Below are positions 52,978 through 62,150 of a stretch of DNA of 64,000 nt, one piece after another. Under the pieces are notes generated by a model. The model was not told the DNA's origin. It saw only the letters and a program-made list of their open reading frames with translations, and did not search any database. The position numbers were made by a program, and so were the translations under genes. Source of the stretch: Segetibacter aerophilus. Lineage in GTDB: Bacteria; Bacteroidota; Bacteroidia; Chitinophagales; Chitinophagaceae. The DNA lies in NCBI RefSeq assembly GCF_007991655.1, contig NZ_BJYT01000007.1, forward strand, positions 1 to 64,000, read 5' to 3'. Every line of letters starts with the position of its first letter. Positions within the stretch are counted from its first letter, which is position 1.

Positions 52978-55533
52978 TTAAAAATCAAATTTTACCAATG
53001 TTCTAATTCCCCACTGCGTTGTGTTGGGATGGTCGAGATAGGTGAGACGTTTTACCAAATCTACCCGCAGCAATTTGAAAATATTACCTACACCTACGCT
53101 TACTTCCGCATATGGCTGATTGTTTAAAGAGTAAGTGGTAGGAAGATTAGTTGCATTGTCTGTTGGAAATCTAAAAGTCTCGCTATTCTTATCCGGATTA
53201 TTTTCATCTCTTAGTCCGCCGTACAACAGCTTACCAGTAACCACCTCCCGTAGTTTGAGCTTTTTAAGCAAGGGTATCTTATTGAAGAAAAATCCGTTAA
53301 AGTAATGATCCACGTTTACTGCTGCATAATGGTCGCTTACAAACTCCATGAAGTTCATCATATTGTACGAGTTCTGCATGTACGCATAAGTTTGGTTTGC
53401 CCTGTGAATGGTCAGTAGAGGGAAGGGAACTTTTCCGAAGATGTTACCGCCCTCCATCGTTACATCGGTATAGCCTAGCTGAGAAAGATAAAAACGTTTG
53501 TAAATATTCAGGTTCAGATTTTGGTAGTTGTATTGCCCGTTCATCAAACCCTCGATACCGGCGATATAACGCAATTTGAAAATGGGGTACTTATTTATAA
53601 TAGGCGTTCTATATACTTTACCCTGGTAAAACTGCTCGTGTGGAGCCCACCTTATTTCACCTGAAATCTCTGAAGTAGTTACGTTTGGAATATTGTCTAG
53701 AACTCCGCTGCCTTCCGGCTTGCTATAAGTGATGCTTCCGGCCGGCGTTTGTTTCCAATTTTTAAAGCCGACAGTAACAGCAATGTTTTTTGCGAACTCT
53801 CTTACATACTCTGCTTTGAAAATATTATTGTACAGCCACTTGTCGTTGTTGCCTCTTTTAAAGGATAGGAGAAAATTATCTTCTTGCACAAACTGAAGTT
53901 CCTGCCCGGGAATTTTGGTATCGCGTTGATAACTTAGTTTGAGGTAGTTTAACGGGTAACCATAAATGGATTTATGGTTAAATGAATAGGTGCCGGCCAC
54001 AAAATATTTCCACTTCTCGTCTTTAAAACCGTAAGCCACATAGTTCTCGAAGTAAATGGATTTATTGAAATTGGGGGTAGTTCTGCCACCAACACGCAAC
54101 CTAAAACCTTCAACCGGATTGAAACTATAGAAGGCATTTGCAGGGCCTATTTCATAATCGGGGCCGGCCGCTTTATAGCCTGCCAATATCAACGTTCCCC
54201 AATCCATTAGTCTTTTATAAGACTTCATATTTTGAAGACTATCTATATTGGTATACACCTTTGCTTCTACTGCCGATAATTGAGGATGGCGGTGAGCAAT
54301 CCAAAAACTGTCAGAGGTATTTGGGGTTGCGGTAGCAACTACGGCATCTCCTGCATAGAGACTATCTGCTGCAGGTTTGTTGACAGCGAAATTTTTGAGA
54401 GAAACCGTTCTTTCTCCTAAAATGCCACCTGAAGCGCCTCTTGTTAAGGCAAACTCGGTAATTGTATTTGTTGAAATAACGTGATACCGTCCATCAGGAC
54501 CCTTTTCGAAATCCTGTTTAATTCTTAGATCGCGTACCCAGTTAAGATTTGCATTTTTACTGATGCTCATATTGATCTTCTGCACAGAATAGTTCCCGTC
54601 GAGGGTAACAAACATGGTTCCCTTAAAAACAAGGTCTGTTGGATTTTTGGGTGCAAAGCTTAACCTGATTAGTTTAATGCCATCGTTTTCAACAGTGTCA
54701 GTAATATAAAACCTGTAAAAAGTTGGAGCCAGGTCAGCTATCGGGCTGATGAATTGGTTGGTTAACAGGGAAACGTTGTTCTGGTAAATATCTACGCCTT
54801 CGTACAAACGCTTTAAGAAACTGCTGATCCCCTTCTGATCGACATACTCGCCATAGTTCACTTTTTTCTCTCCAAGAATGTATGTCTTTTCTTTCTCGGG
54901 TTTTCTCCTGTAATATTTCTGGGATAATTTCTCTTCCAGGTAAACAGGCAACAAAGATTTGCCTTCAATCTTAGAGGTATCACGATTGTCTAAAACAAAT
55001 TGAAAGTTTTTGAGCAACTTACTGTTAGCGACTTTTTCGGGCTTGTTCGTAAGGGACAATTCAACTTTTTCATATTGCTCGTACTCAACGAAATCATACG
55101 AGGTCACTTTGTTGTTCGTCTTATTGTCAATTACCTTCCGGATCAAGTCGACCGCCGGATTATTTTTGTTGGAGTACTTGCCCCTTTTAGAATGTACTAC
55201 CACCGTATTTTTCGTATCAGCTACAACTAACTCCAGGTCTACAACCTGTTCCCGGTTTGGAAGAATAGTTTTAGTCACGGGCTTATAACCGACATAAGAA
55301 ACGAGGATGGTGTTATAAGCCTGGTTAGAGGCAATCGTATAACTTCCCGAGTCATTTGTCGTGACGCCCCGCCCACCTTTAAATACAATACTTACTGACT
55401 GTAACGGCTGTTTAGTAATGGCATCCTTTACAGTTCCTTTTACAATGGTTTGAGAAAACGAGGTGAGAAATGATCCGAGGAAAATGGCTACCAAAAGTAG
55501 AATTCTTCTACTATCGCCTTCAATGCTGTTCAT
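52978..55533 (-). CDS. DUF5686 outer-membrane protein with carboxypeptidase-like domain
   Basis: An 851-residue outer-membrane protein. A signal peptide (ILLLVAIFLGSFLTSFSQ) is followed by a CarboxypepD-regulatory-like domain (VKGTVKDAITKQPLQSVSIV, TTNDSGSYTIASNQAYNTIL). The rest is the DUF5686 region, with many beta strands and a likely C-terminal barrel (YAEVSVGVGNIFKLLRVDLV, then WGIRTLVKFDF). The N-terminal domain resembles that of TonB-dependent receptors, but no plug is seen. The function is unknown. Single gene with its own terminator. Confidence 0.9.
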   Translation of the reverse strand: MNSIEGDSRRILLLVAIFLGSFLTSFSQTIVKGTVKDAITKQPLQSVSIVFKGGRGVTTNDSGSYTIASNQAYNTILVSYVGYKPVTKTILPNREQVVDLELVVADTKNTVVVHSKRGKYSNKNNPAVDLIRKVIDNKTNNKVTSYDFVEYEQYEKVELSLTNKPEKVANSKLLKNFQFVLDNRDTSKIEGKSLLPVYLEEKLSQKYYRRKPEKEKTYILGEKKVNYGEYVDQKGISSFLKRLYEGVDIYQNNVSLLTNQFISPIADLAPTFYRFYITDTVENDGIKLIRLSFAPKNPTDLVFKGTMFVTLDGNYSVQKINMSISKNANLNWVRDLRIKQDFEKGPDGRYHVISTNTITEFALTRGASGGILGERTVSLKNFAVNKPAADSLYAGDAVVATATPNTSDSFWIAHRHPQLSAVEAKVYTNIDSLQNMKSYKRLMDWGTLILAGYKAAGPDYEIGPANAFYSFNPVEGFRLRVGGRTTPNFNKSIYFENYVAYGFKDEKWKYFVAGTYSFNHKSIYGYPLNYLKLSYQRDTKIPGQELQFVQEDNFLLSFKRGNNDKWLYNNIFKAEYVREFAKNIAVTVGFKNWKQTPAGSITYSKPEGSGVLDNIPNVTTSEISGEIRWAPHEQFYQGKVYRTPIINKYPIFKLRYIAGIEGLMNGQYNYQNLNLNIYKRFYLSQLGYTDVTMEGGNIFGKVPFPLLTIHRANQTYAYMQNSYNMMNFMEFVSDHYAAVNVDHYFNGFFFNKIPLLKKLKLREVVTGKLLYGGLRDENNPDKNSETFRFPTDNATNLPTTYSLNNQPYAEVSVGVGNIFKLLRVDLVKRLTYLDHPNTTQWGIRTLVKFDF

Positions 55534-55717
55534 AACAAAATATTAAACGAATAAGGGCTGTAACAAAAGCTGTCTCTTATCCGGTCTAATACATTTCCAA
55601 TTCGTTACAGCCCCACAGAAAGTGTTTATTATTCGACGTGCAAAATTGCCACAACTTCAGCCGCCAACTAATGTCTAAACTTCTGATTTATATGTCTAAA
55701 AGGAGACTCTTGCGCAT

Positions 55718-56617
55718 TTATAGGCTTGAGCGATAGTCGGAAGGGTTTGTGCCGGTATGTTTTTTAAAGAACTTACTGAAATAAAACTGGTCGCTAAAGT
55801 TGAGTTCCTCCGCCACCTGCCCGATCGATTTGGAGAAGTTGTTCAATAGCACCTTTGCTTCCATAATGACCATTTCATCGATGAAATCTCCTGCAGTTTT
55901 GCCGGTGATTTGTTTAATAGTTTGGGTTAGATATTTTGGAGTAATGAACATAAGGTCCGCGTAAAATTTAAGCCCCCTTTCGTTCTTAAAATGCAGCGGA
56001 AGCAATTTCATAAATCTCATTACGAGGTCCTCCTTTCTCGTGATCTTAAGATGCACCGTATTGCTCTTTCTGAAAAGGAAAGCAATCTCAAAAATCAGTG
56101 CACTAAAACCATGATAGATGAATTCATCCCTAAAAAAAACCTCCTCTCTTAAAGAGCTTTTTCTGTGAAGAATTGAAAATAGCTGAAATAGTATCTCGGT
56201 ATTATTTTCCCCCAGTTTCACCACAGGCTTTGCCTGGGAAGAAAAAAAGTCAAACGCGTCAATATTTTTTTTATGCAGACCAGAGTGCATTAAAAAGTCT
56301 TGCGTAAATCCTACGCCTATGTAGTTGCAATTGCTGCTAATGCTAAGAAATTGGCGGACGTCGTTTGGAGAAATTATTAAGAGATTGTGTTTTTCTACTA
56401 AATAATCTATCAGGTTAAGTTTAAGACGAGCATTTCCTTCAGTTACCAAAACGATAGTGAAATGGTCGGAACGATAAGGATAATTGACCGGAAGTCTTTG
56501 AAGCTCCTTATTTCTTTCAAAAACATAAAAATCCTTCTCAGCGTCCTCCTCGCCCATTGCAGATAAAAGCTGCTTGATAGTATGATGCTTAACGAAGGTG
56601 TTTTGCAAAGGAGACAA
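55718..56617 (-). CDS. AraC-family transcriptional regulator
   Basis: A 299-residue regulator. The N-terminal sensing part is cupin-like (HFTIVLVTEGNARLKLNLI, HNLLIISPNDVRQFLSI). The C-terminal pair of helix-turn-helix motifs is LMFITPKYLTQTIKQITGKT and GQVAEELNFSDQFYFSKFFK, then HTGTNPSDYRSSL. The start is TTG 56617; ATG 56557 is the next possible start but removes N-terminal residues usual in the family. It lies 80 bp downstream of the beta-lactamase-like gene on the same strand and may control that gene or others. Confidence 0.92.
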   Translation of the reverse strand: MSPLQNTFVKHHTIKQLLSAMGEEDAEKDFYVFERNKELQRLPVNYPYRSDHFTIVLVTEGNARLKLNLIDYLVEKHNLLIISPNDVRQFLSISSNCNYIGVGFTQDFLMHSGLHKKNIDAFDFFSSQAKPVVKLGENNTEILFQLFSILHRKSSLREEVFFRDEFIYHGFSALIFEIAFLFRKSNTVHLKITRKEDLVMRFMKLLPLHFKNERGLKFYADLMFITPKYLTQTIKQITGKTAGDFIDEMVIMEAKVLLNNFSKSIGQVAEELNFSDQFYFSKFFKKHTGTNPSDYRSSL

Positions 56618-56697
56618 AAGATAATTTGAGGTTGATGGCTTTGTAAAAGTAAAGCAAAGGAGTTTAATAGATTAAAAGCCAAAACCTGCAAATTGGG

Positions 56698-57996
56698 TTA
56701 ATTGTCAACGTCCTTAATAGTAGGTCTTGTATCGCTTTTATCCCGCTGCTCGTATTGTATTGTAAAGGCGGATAAGTTGGGTTTAAAGGGCCGGGACCTT
56801 TGAAGCTCATGATTGTATATCGTTTGTCCCAGTTGGGAGAAGAAAGGATAGCCTATAGTTTCATAGTCATATTTATTGTCGTTTAGGATTTCATCGCTAT
56901 TTACATACAAAGTAGCAGACAACATAAATTCGACGTTGTTTTTAAAATCAGCCACGTAGGACACGTCAGTCATAAAGCCATAAGCCCAACCGACTTTATT
57001 AAAGACTCTTATATTATGTGGCAAGCTGTGATTATCGTTGAAAAAGAACTTTACGTAACTGTCAAAATACTTCGAGGTATCGTATTTAGGGTAGTTAGTT
57101 TCTGAAGGAAATTGAGAAAGGTATTGAAGTAGAAACTGCCTGTCGTCGCTGCTAATATCGAAACGTTGCTTCTTTGGAAAACTTTCCGGAAACAAAACAG
57201 ACTGTAGCATAGAATGAAGGTCTTTAAGAGAGAGATTGTTGTGCATGGTAAAATCAAAGGGCTCGTTAACAAGGCTATCATTTTTATCTAAATATCCCTT
57301 TCCAAGTTTCACGGTATGGCTAAAATCAAAACTGTCTGTGTTATATGCGGAAGGCTGTCTGTAAATAGTAGTTCCGTCTTCGTTTATAAATCGTACCTGG
57401 TTTGTGTGTCGGTTTTGTTCAGGCGTCAGGCCCATAAATTGTCTTGTTATTCTTACATCCTTATAGCCTTTACTGTGTAGATTTCGGTTGATGTATTGTT
57501 GCCCCAGGAACTGGTACATCCGGTTATAAGCATCGTTATCACTAACGAGAAAAGCTTTTTTTATATAGTGCGCAATAGACGGAAAACCATTTTTAGAAGT
57601 TGGGTCGGCAAAGGATGGTTTTTGCCAATCGGACGAGCTATCGATCTGCAGGGAGGTTAATTTATTTACCCCTTTAGCTTGCAGTTTTTTCAACTTCTCC
57701 AACGAGAGAAATGCAAGGGGCATTTTTACTGTGGAAGCCGGGTTGAAGTAAAGAAGCGGATCGTAATTGAAATAATAGTTTTTGAAATGGGGCGCGTTAT
57801 TCTTGTCCCTATCGATTTGGGTGTAGATAACCTGGCAACGATACTTTGTCGGATTGGTGATTACTTGATTGAAAATGTCATTTTTATTTTGTTGGAAAAT
57901 GGACTGGAGCAAGGCATCACTTTTTGGTTGAGCAGCTATAAAATTACTTCCTGCGAGTACGACGGTAAACATAAATAAAACAAAGCCTTTTTGCAT
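56698..57996 (-). CDS. class-A beta-lactamase-like serine hydrolase
   Basis: A 432-residue secreted hydrolase. Signal peptide MQKGFVLFMFTVVLAGSNFI is followed by a beta-lactamase/transpeptidase-like fold. The catalytic Ser-x-x-Lys is in PASTVKMP (Ser88, Lys91), the SDN loop in LVSDNDAYNRMY (residues 152-154), and KVGWAYGF takes the place of KTG. It is about 140 residues longer than typical class A enzymes. The natural substrate is unknown, so drug resistance is not implied. ATG 57996 is preferred over an upstream start that would put 20 extra residues ahead of the signal peptide. Confidence 0.85.
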   Translation of the reverse strand: MQKGFVLFMFTVVLAGSNFIAAQPKSDALLQSIFQQNKNDIFNQVITNPTKYRCQVIYTQIDRDKNNAPHFKNYYFNYDPLLYFNPASTVKMPLAFLSLEKLKKLQAKGVNKLTSLQIDSSSDWQKPSFADPTSKNGFPSIAHYIKKAFLVSDNDAYNRMYQFLGQQYINRNLHSKGYKDVRITRQFMGLTPEQNRHTNQVRFINEDGTTIYRQPSAYNTDSFDFSHTVKLGKGYLDKNDSLVNEPFDFTMHNNLSLKDLHSMLQSVLFPESFPKKQRFDISSDDRQFLLQYLSQFPSETNYPKYDTSKYFDSYVKFFFNDNHSLPHNIRVFNKVGWAYGFMTDVSYVADFKNNVEFMLSATLYVNSDEILNDNKYDYETIGYPFFSQLGQTIYNHELQRSRPFKPNLSAFTIQYEQRDKSDTRPTIKDVDN

Positions 57997-58198
57997 AGAA
58001 CGGAAATTAGTAATTGTAGCAGTAGAAAACCTTTTTAAGTAAAACAAAATAGTCATCGAAAAAGGTTAAAAGCTGGGATCTTTTATTTTTCCTGTTACCC
58101 AGCAAGTTGAAGTACGCTTATTTCAAATTTGTTAAGTCTTTTTCATATGACGCTTTGCAACCAATTATTTTTCTTAAAATTGAGAACGATTTTACTCT

Positions 58199-59026
58199 AT
58201 GGCAATTTTCTCGGTTAGCACCATTCTCATTTTTCTAAACATTCTTGTTTCTTATAGAGGTTTCAAAGACCCATCTTTCTTTGATCGATATGCTTTTCAG
58301 ATTGATAAGGTATTAGTTTATAAAGATTATAAGCGCCTTGTTACTTCAGGGTTTCTGCATGTTGGCTGGCCTCACCTCCTTTTCAATATGTTTTCGTTAT
58401 ACATATTTAGTGGTAGTCTTGAAAGTGTGATCGGTCCGGTAAACTTTCTTATTATTTATACGGCTGGTCTGATTGGAGGCGACTTACTAAGCTTGTTTAT
58501 TCATCGCTATCACCCGGACTACAGTGCGGTTGGTGCGTCAGGAGCCATTTTCGCCATCATGTTTTCTGCAATTGCCATCTTCCCTGGAATGAAGATTGGC
58601 TTTTTCTTTCTGCCCGCAATACCGGGATGGCTATTCGGACTGGCCTATGTGCTTTTCTCTATTTATGGCATCAGGTCGAGAACAAACAATATTGGTCATG
58701 ATGCTCATTTAGGTGGAGGACTCGCCGGGATGTTAGTTGCTGTATTGCTTTATCCTTCGATGATCATTGAGAACAGCTTCGCACTTTTAGTGGTCGCTGT
58801 TCCCGCAATTGCGTTTATTCTGTTTATTCTTTATAAACCGCACGCCCTGTTGATTGATAATTATTTTTTTAAAAATCATCGTCCTCTCACGGTAGAAGAT
58901 AAGTATAACCTTAACAAACGAAATCAGCAACAAGACCTGGATAAGTTATTGGAGAAAATACACCAGCGCGGGATAGATAGTTTATCAAAAAAGGAACGTG
59001 AAATGCTGAAGGAATACTCTAAATAA
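58199..59026 (+). CDS. rhomboid-family intramembrane serine protease
   Basis: A 275-residue membrane protease with at least six helices. Rhomboid features: FLHVGWPHLLFNMFSLYIF, the active GASGAIFAIM (Ser114) and the catalytic His in HDAHLGGGLAG (His170). A cytoplasmic C-terminal extension (from about 215) is rich in Lys, Glu and Gln (NKRNQQQDLDKLLEKIHQRG). It cleaves membrane-proximal substrates within the bilayer; the target is unknown. Single gene. Confidence 0.92.
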   Translation: MAIFSVSTILIFLNILVSYRGFKDPSFFDRYAFQIDKVLVYKDYKRLVTSGFLHVGWPHLLFNMFSLYIFSGSLESVIGPVNFLIIYTAGLIGGDLLSLFIHRYHPDYSAVGASGAIFAIMFSAIAIFPGMKIGFFFLPAIPGWLFGLAYVLFSIYGIRSRTNNIGHDAHLGGGLAGMLVAVLLYPSMIIENSFALLVVAVPAIAFILFILYKPHALLIDNYFFKNHRPLTVEDKYNLNKRNQQQDLDKLLEKIHQRGIDSLSKKEREMLKEYSK

Positions 59027-59178
59027 AAATGAGGCAATTTGCCCCAATTTTAAAAGTATTTTGACAAGTGAAAGTTAATTAGCGTCCTAAAGGACGAGCC
59101 GAGATCTGGCCGTATTTAAGAATTAAAATCTATTTGCTAGATCCGGTTTGGAAGTTAAATTCAAGTAGTAGTTGCTAT
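59027..59178. other. first part of a long gap
   Basis: The rhomboid-to-helicase interval (59027-59562, 536 bp) starts here. It holds GTCCTAAAGGAC, a short palindrome at about 59083-59094, and nothing else I can name. The remainder holds a possible small gene and repeat copy F. Confidence 0.5.
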
Positions 59179-59322
59179 TTACGAGGGCGAGTTGAGCAAC
59201 ATATATAGGCTACCCGCACCAAGAACTAACACAAGCAGTACAAGACAAACAACAGACGAGCGACTTTTAGAGCTTGAAAGATTATCAACTACCCCTTCAA
59301 ACCATTCAGACATTATTTTCAT
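59179..59322 (-). CDS. small single-pass membrane protein
   Basis: A 47-residue frame from ATG 59322 to TAA 59179. After a polar start (MKIMSEWFEGVVDNLSSS) and basic residues (KSRSS) comes one hydrophobic helix VVCLVLLVLVLGAGSLYMLL ending in NSPS, a layout of small bitopic inner-membrane proteins. No promoter match is clear. Function unknown, and it could be a chance frame, though the topology is convincing. Confidence 0.5.
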   Translation of the reverse strand: MKIMSEWFEGVVDNLSSSKSRSSVVCLVLLVLVLGAGSLYMLLNSPS

Positions 59323-59436
59323 AAATATCGGTTTTAGATATTGTTAACAATAGCGTGCCAAAAGTGTAACGTCAATAAACCTTTTTTATTGCCTAGATAA
59401 AATACGAAGTTGAGAGAGACGAATGAGGTAAAAACC

Positions 59437-59463
59437 GTACAAAAGTGCGACGCAACGATGTCC
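59437..59463 (+). repeat. interspersed intergenic repeat, copy F
   Basis: GTACAAAAGTGCGACGCAAC then GATGTCC, nearly identical to copy D (49217-49243). It lies 100 bp upstream of the uvrD-like gene. Confidence 0.7.
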
Positions 59464-59550
59464 AATAACGATACGACGGTGGTACAAAAATCTTTTCCCA
59501 CACATTATAAAGAGAATGCAAAACAGCTTGAGCGAGACAAGCGAAGGATG

Positions 59551-59558
59551 TAACTTCG
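59551..59558 (+). promoter_or_regulatory. promoter of UvrD-like helicase gene
   Basis: TAACTTCG with TTG at 59528-59530, giving TTG-N20-TAACTTCG, a one-base variant of the Bacteroidota -33/-7 pattern. It ends 4 bases before the ATG at 59563. Confidence 0.5.
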
Positions 59559-59562
59559 CCAG

Positions 59563-61923
59563 ATGGGTAACTATTTAAATGAGCTGAACGAGCAGCAGCG
59601 AGAGGCAGTAATACATAAAGAAGGTCCGATAATGATTGTGGCGGGAGCAGGAAGCGGTAAAACAAAAGTGCTTACGACCCGTATCGCCCACCTGATGAGC
59701 CAGCACAAAATAGATGCTTTTAATATTCTTGCCCTAACATTTACGAATAAGGCGGCGGCAGAAATGAAGGAACGCGTTGAGAAGATTTTGGGTAATTCTG
59801 AAGCAAGGAATTTATATATCGGAACTTTTCACAGCGTATTTGCAAGAATGCTGAGAGCCGAAGGTCCTAAGATAGGCTACCCCAACAATTTCACTATTTA
59901 TGACACCGATGACAGTCGCAGTGTGCTAAAGACTGTTATCAACGAAATGAACCTCGACGATAAGCACTATAAGCCGAGCGTGGTGCACAATCGGATTTCC
60001 CAGGCTAAAAATGCTTTAGTCGGTCCGGCCGAATACCAGAATGATTACTACATTCAGCAGGAAGACATGCGGTCTAATCGCCCCCTGATTGGTCAAATTT
60101 ACCAGAGTTACGCCGCGCGTTGTTTTAAGAACGGCGCAATGGATTATGATGACTTGCTATTTAAAATGTATGAGTTGCTGCGGGATTTTCCCGAGGTGCT
60201 GTATAAATACCAGCACAAGTTTAAGTACATCATGATAGATGAGTACCAGGATACGAACGCGGTACAATATCAAATCATCAAACTTTTGGCTGCTGTTCAT
60301 GAAAACATCGCGGTAGTGGGTGACGATGCGCAATCAATTTACAGTTTCCGTGGAGCTACTATTGAAAATATATTGCAGTTTCAGAAAGATTACGACGACG
60401 TAAAAGTGGTGAAGCTCGAACAGAATTATCGTAGCACACAGAGCATCTTGAATGTTGCCAACGAGGTTATCAAAAATAACAAAGGGCAAATTCCCAAGGA
60501 CTTGTGGACTGAAAATCATGAGGGCGAAAAAATTCGGCTCGTCCGCACCATGACGGATAATGATGAAGGAAAATTTGTGGCAGATACTATACAAGAGCAA
60601 AAGCTGCGTAACCATTTTTATAATCGTGACTTTGCAATCTTGTACCGCACCAACGCCCAGAGCCGGTCATTTGAAGAAAGTCTTCGCCGCATGGGTATTC
60701 CCTATCGTATTTATGGTGGAGTGAGTTTTTATCAACGCAAGGAGATCAAAGATGTGCTGGCTTACTTAAGGGTAATTGTGAACACACGCGACGAGGAAGC
60801 ATTGAAGAGGATTATCAACTACCCGGTACGTGGAATTGGAAAAACCAGTATTGAAAAAGCGGTAATTTTTGCCAATGAGCACAACATTAGCATGTGGGAG
60901 GTACTAACAAAGGCAGGCGAGTTCGGCTTTAAGGCCGGTGCACTGGAGGCTATTTCAAACTTTGTAATAATGATTAAGTACTTCCAAAGCATGCTTAGTA
61001 GTAAAAATGCCTATGATGTCGCCGTGCAGGTAGGCAAGCATACTAATATTGTAAAGGATTTATTTAACGACAAAACGACTGAGGGCCTCGCCAGGTATGA
61101 AAACATCCAGGAGTTGTTTAACTCTATCAAAGAATGGACAGAAAGCCCTAGCAACGATGACGGCGAATTGGGTGATAAAACTTTGGGAAGCTACCTGCAG
61201 CAAATAACCTTGCTGACAGACGCCGACGACGATAAAGAAAACAGCGACGTTGTAAAATTAATGACGATACATGCGGCAAAAGGGCTTGAGTTTGCATGTG
61301 TGTTTGTAGGTGGAATTGAGGAGACGCTCTTTCCAAGCGCAATGTCCATAAATACGCGTGAAGAATTAGAAGAAGAACGCCGACTTTTTTACGTGGCGGT
61401 TACTAGAGCCAAGAAGAACCTGTGGCTTACCTATTCTAATACCCGCTACCGTTTCGGGCAGCTTGTTCAGAACGAGCCAAGCAGGTTTATAGAGGAAATG
61501 CCTGAACAATATATCGACAGAAGTTTTGCTGGCGGTGGTGCACGAAACCAAGGTTACAATGATTTTGGGGGAACTTCTGCTTTTGACCGAATGAGTGGCG
61601 GCAGTGGTGGATGGAAAAGTAACAGTGCAAGAGTAGCTGAAAAGTACGGACCTCCGCCGACAAAGAAAGAGACGAAACCGGCTTATATGCCCGTAGCTCC
61701 GGCAGCGCCAAAAGTTGTAGAACATCAACCAAGCGCAGACTTTTCAGCAAGCGATACAACGGGGTTGCAGGTCGGCCAAAAAGTTGAACATCAAAAATTT
61801 GGCTTTGGTGAAGTACTAAAGATGGAAGGGTCTGCTCATAATCCTATTGCCACAGTGAAGTTTCACTTAAACGGCGAGAAGAAAATTATGTTGAATTACG
61901 CAAAATTGAGAATTGTAGATTAA
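59563..61923 (+). CDS. pcrA: ATP-dependent DNA helicase, PcrA/UvrD type
   Basis: A 786-residue superfamily-1 3'-5' helicase used in excision repair and removing recombination intermediates. Motifs: LNEQQREAV (Q), VAGAGSGKT (28-34), LTFTNKAAAEMKER, IDEYQDTN, GDDAQSIYSFRGA, LEQNYRST, TIHAAKGLEF and VAVTRAKKNLWLTYS. The C-terminal Tudor-like end (VGQKVEHQKFGFGEVLKMEG) is as in PcrA, which binds RNA polymerase. Possibly leaderless, as the promoter lies just before the ATG. Confidence 0.96.
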   Translation: MGNYLNELNEQQREAVIHKEGPIMIVAGAGSGKTKVLTTRIAHLMSQHKIDAFNILALTFTNKAAAEMKERVEKILGNSEARNLYIGTFHSVFARMLRAEGPKIGYPNNFTIYDTDDSRSVLKTVINEMNLDDKHYKPSVVHNRISQAKNALVGPAEYQNDYYIQQEDMRSNRPLIGQIYQSYAARCFKNGAMDYDDLLFKMYELLRDFPEVLYKYQHKFKYIMIDEYQDTNAVQYQIIKLLAAVHENIAVVGDDAQSIYSFRGATIENILQFQKDYDDVKVVKLEQNYRSTQSILNVANEVIKNNKGQIPKDLWTENHEGEKIRLVRTMTDNDEGKFVADTIQEQKLRNHFYNRDFAILYRTNAQSRSFEESLRRMGIPYRIYGGVSFYQRKEIKDVLAYLRVIVNTRDEEALKRIINYPVRGIGKTSIEKAVIFANEHNISMWEVLTKAGEFGFKAGALEAISNFVIMIKYFQSMLSSKNAYDVAVQVGKHTNIVKDLFNDKTTEGLARYENIQELFNSIKEWTESPSNDDGELGDKTLGSYLQQITLLTDADDDKENSDVVKLMTIHAAKGLEFACVFVGGIEETLFPSAMSINTREELEEERRLFYVAVTRAKKNLWLTYSNTRYRFGQLVQNEPSRFIEEMPEQYIDRSFAGGGARNQGYNDFGGTSAFDRMSGGSGGWKSNSARVAEKYGPPPTKKETKPAYMPVAPAAPKVVEHQPSADFSASDTTGLQVGQKVEHQKFGFGEVLKMEGSAHNPIATVKFHLNGEKKIMLNYAKLRIVD

Positions 61924-62138
61924 GACAGATAGCTACTATTAGCCTGAGCCGTCGGCCTCTTACTATTGATCTTTTTCAACGTGATTTTTTTTAGCATTAA
62001 ATTTTTATTGAACATTCTTGGATCGCTAACCCACCGCTTCAGAAAAAGCACAACCGTTTTTAATTCTTTAACCACCTTTTAATCAATGCGATTTGACTTT
62101 CACATGAATATGTGATGAACGGCTTCTTTGCCTTGATG

Positions 62139-62146
62139 TAAGTTTG
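62139..62146 (+). promoter_or_regulatory. -7 promoter element of response-regulator gene
   Basis: TAAGTTTG, full TAnnTTTG match, ending 4 bases before ATG 62151; leaderless transcription is predicted. Confidence 0.55.
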
Positions 62147-62150
62147 TGGA

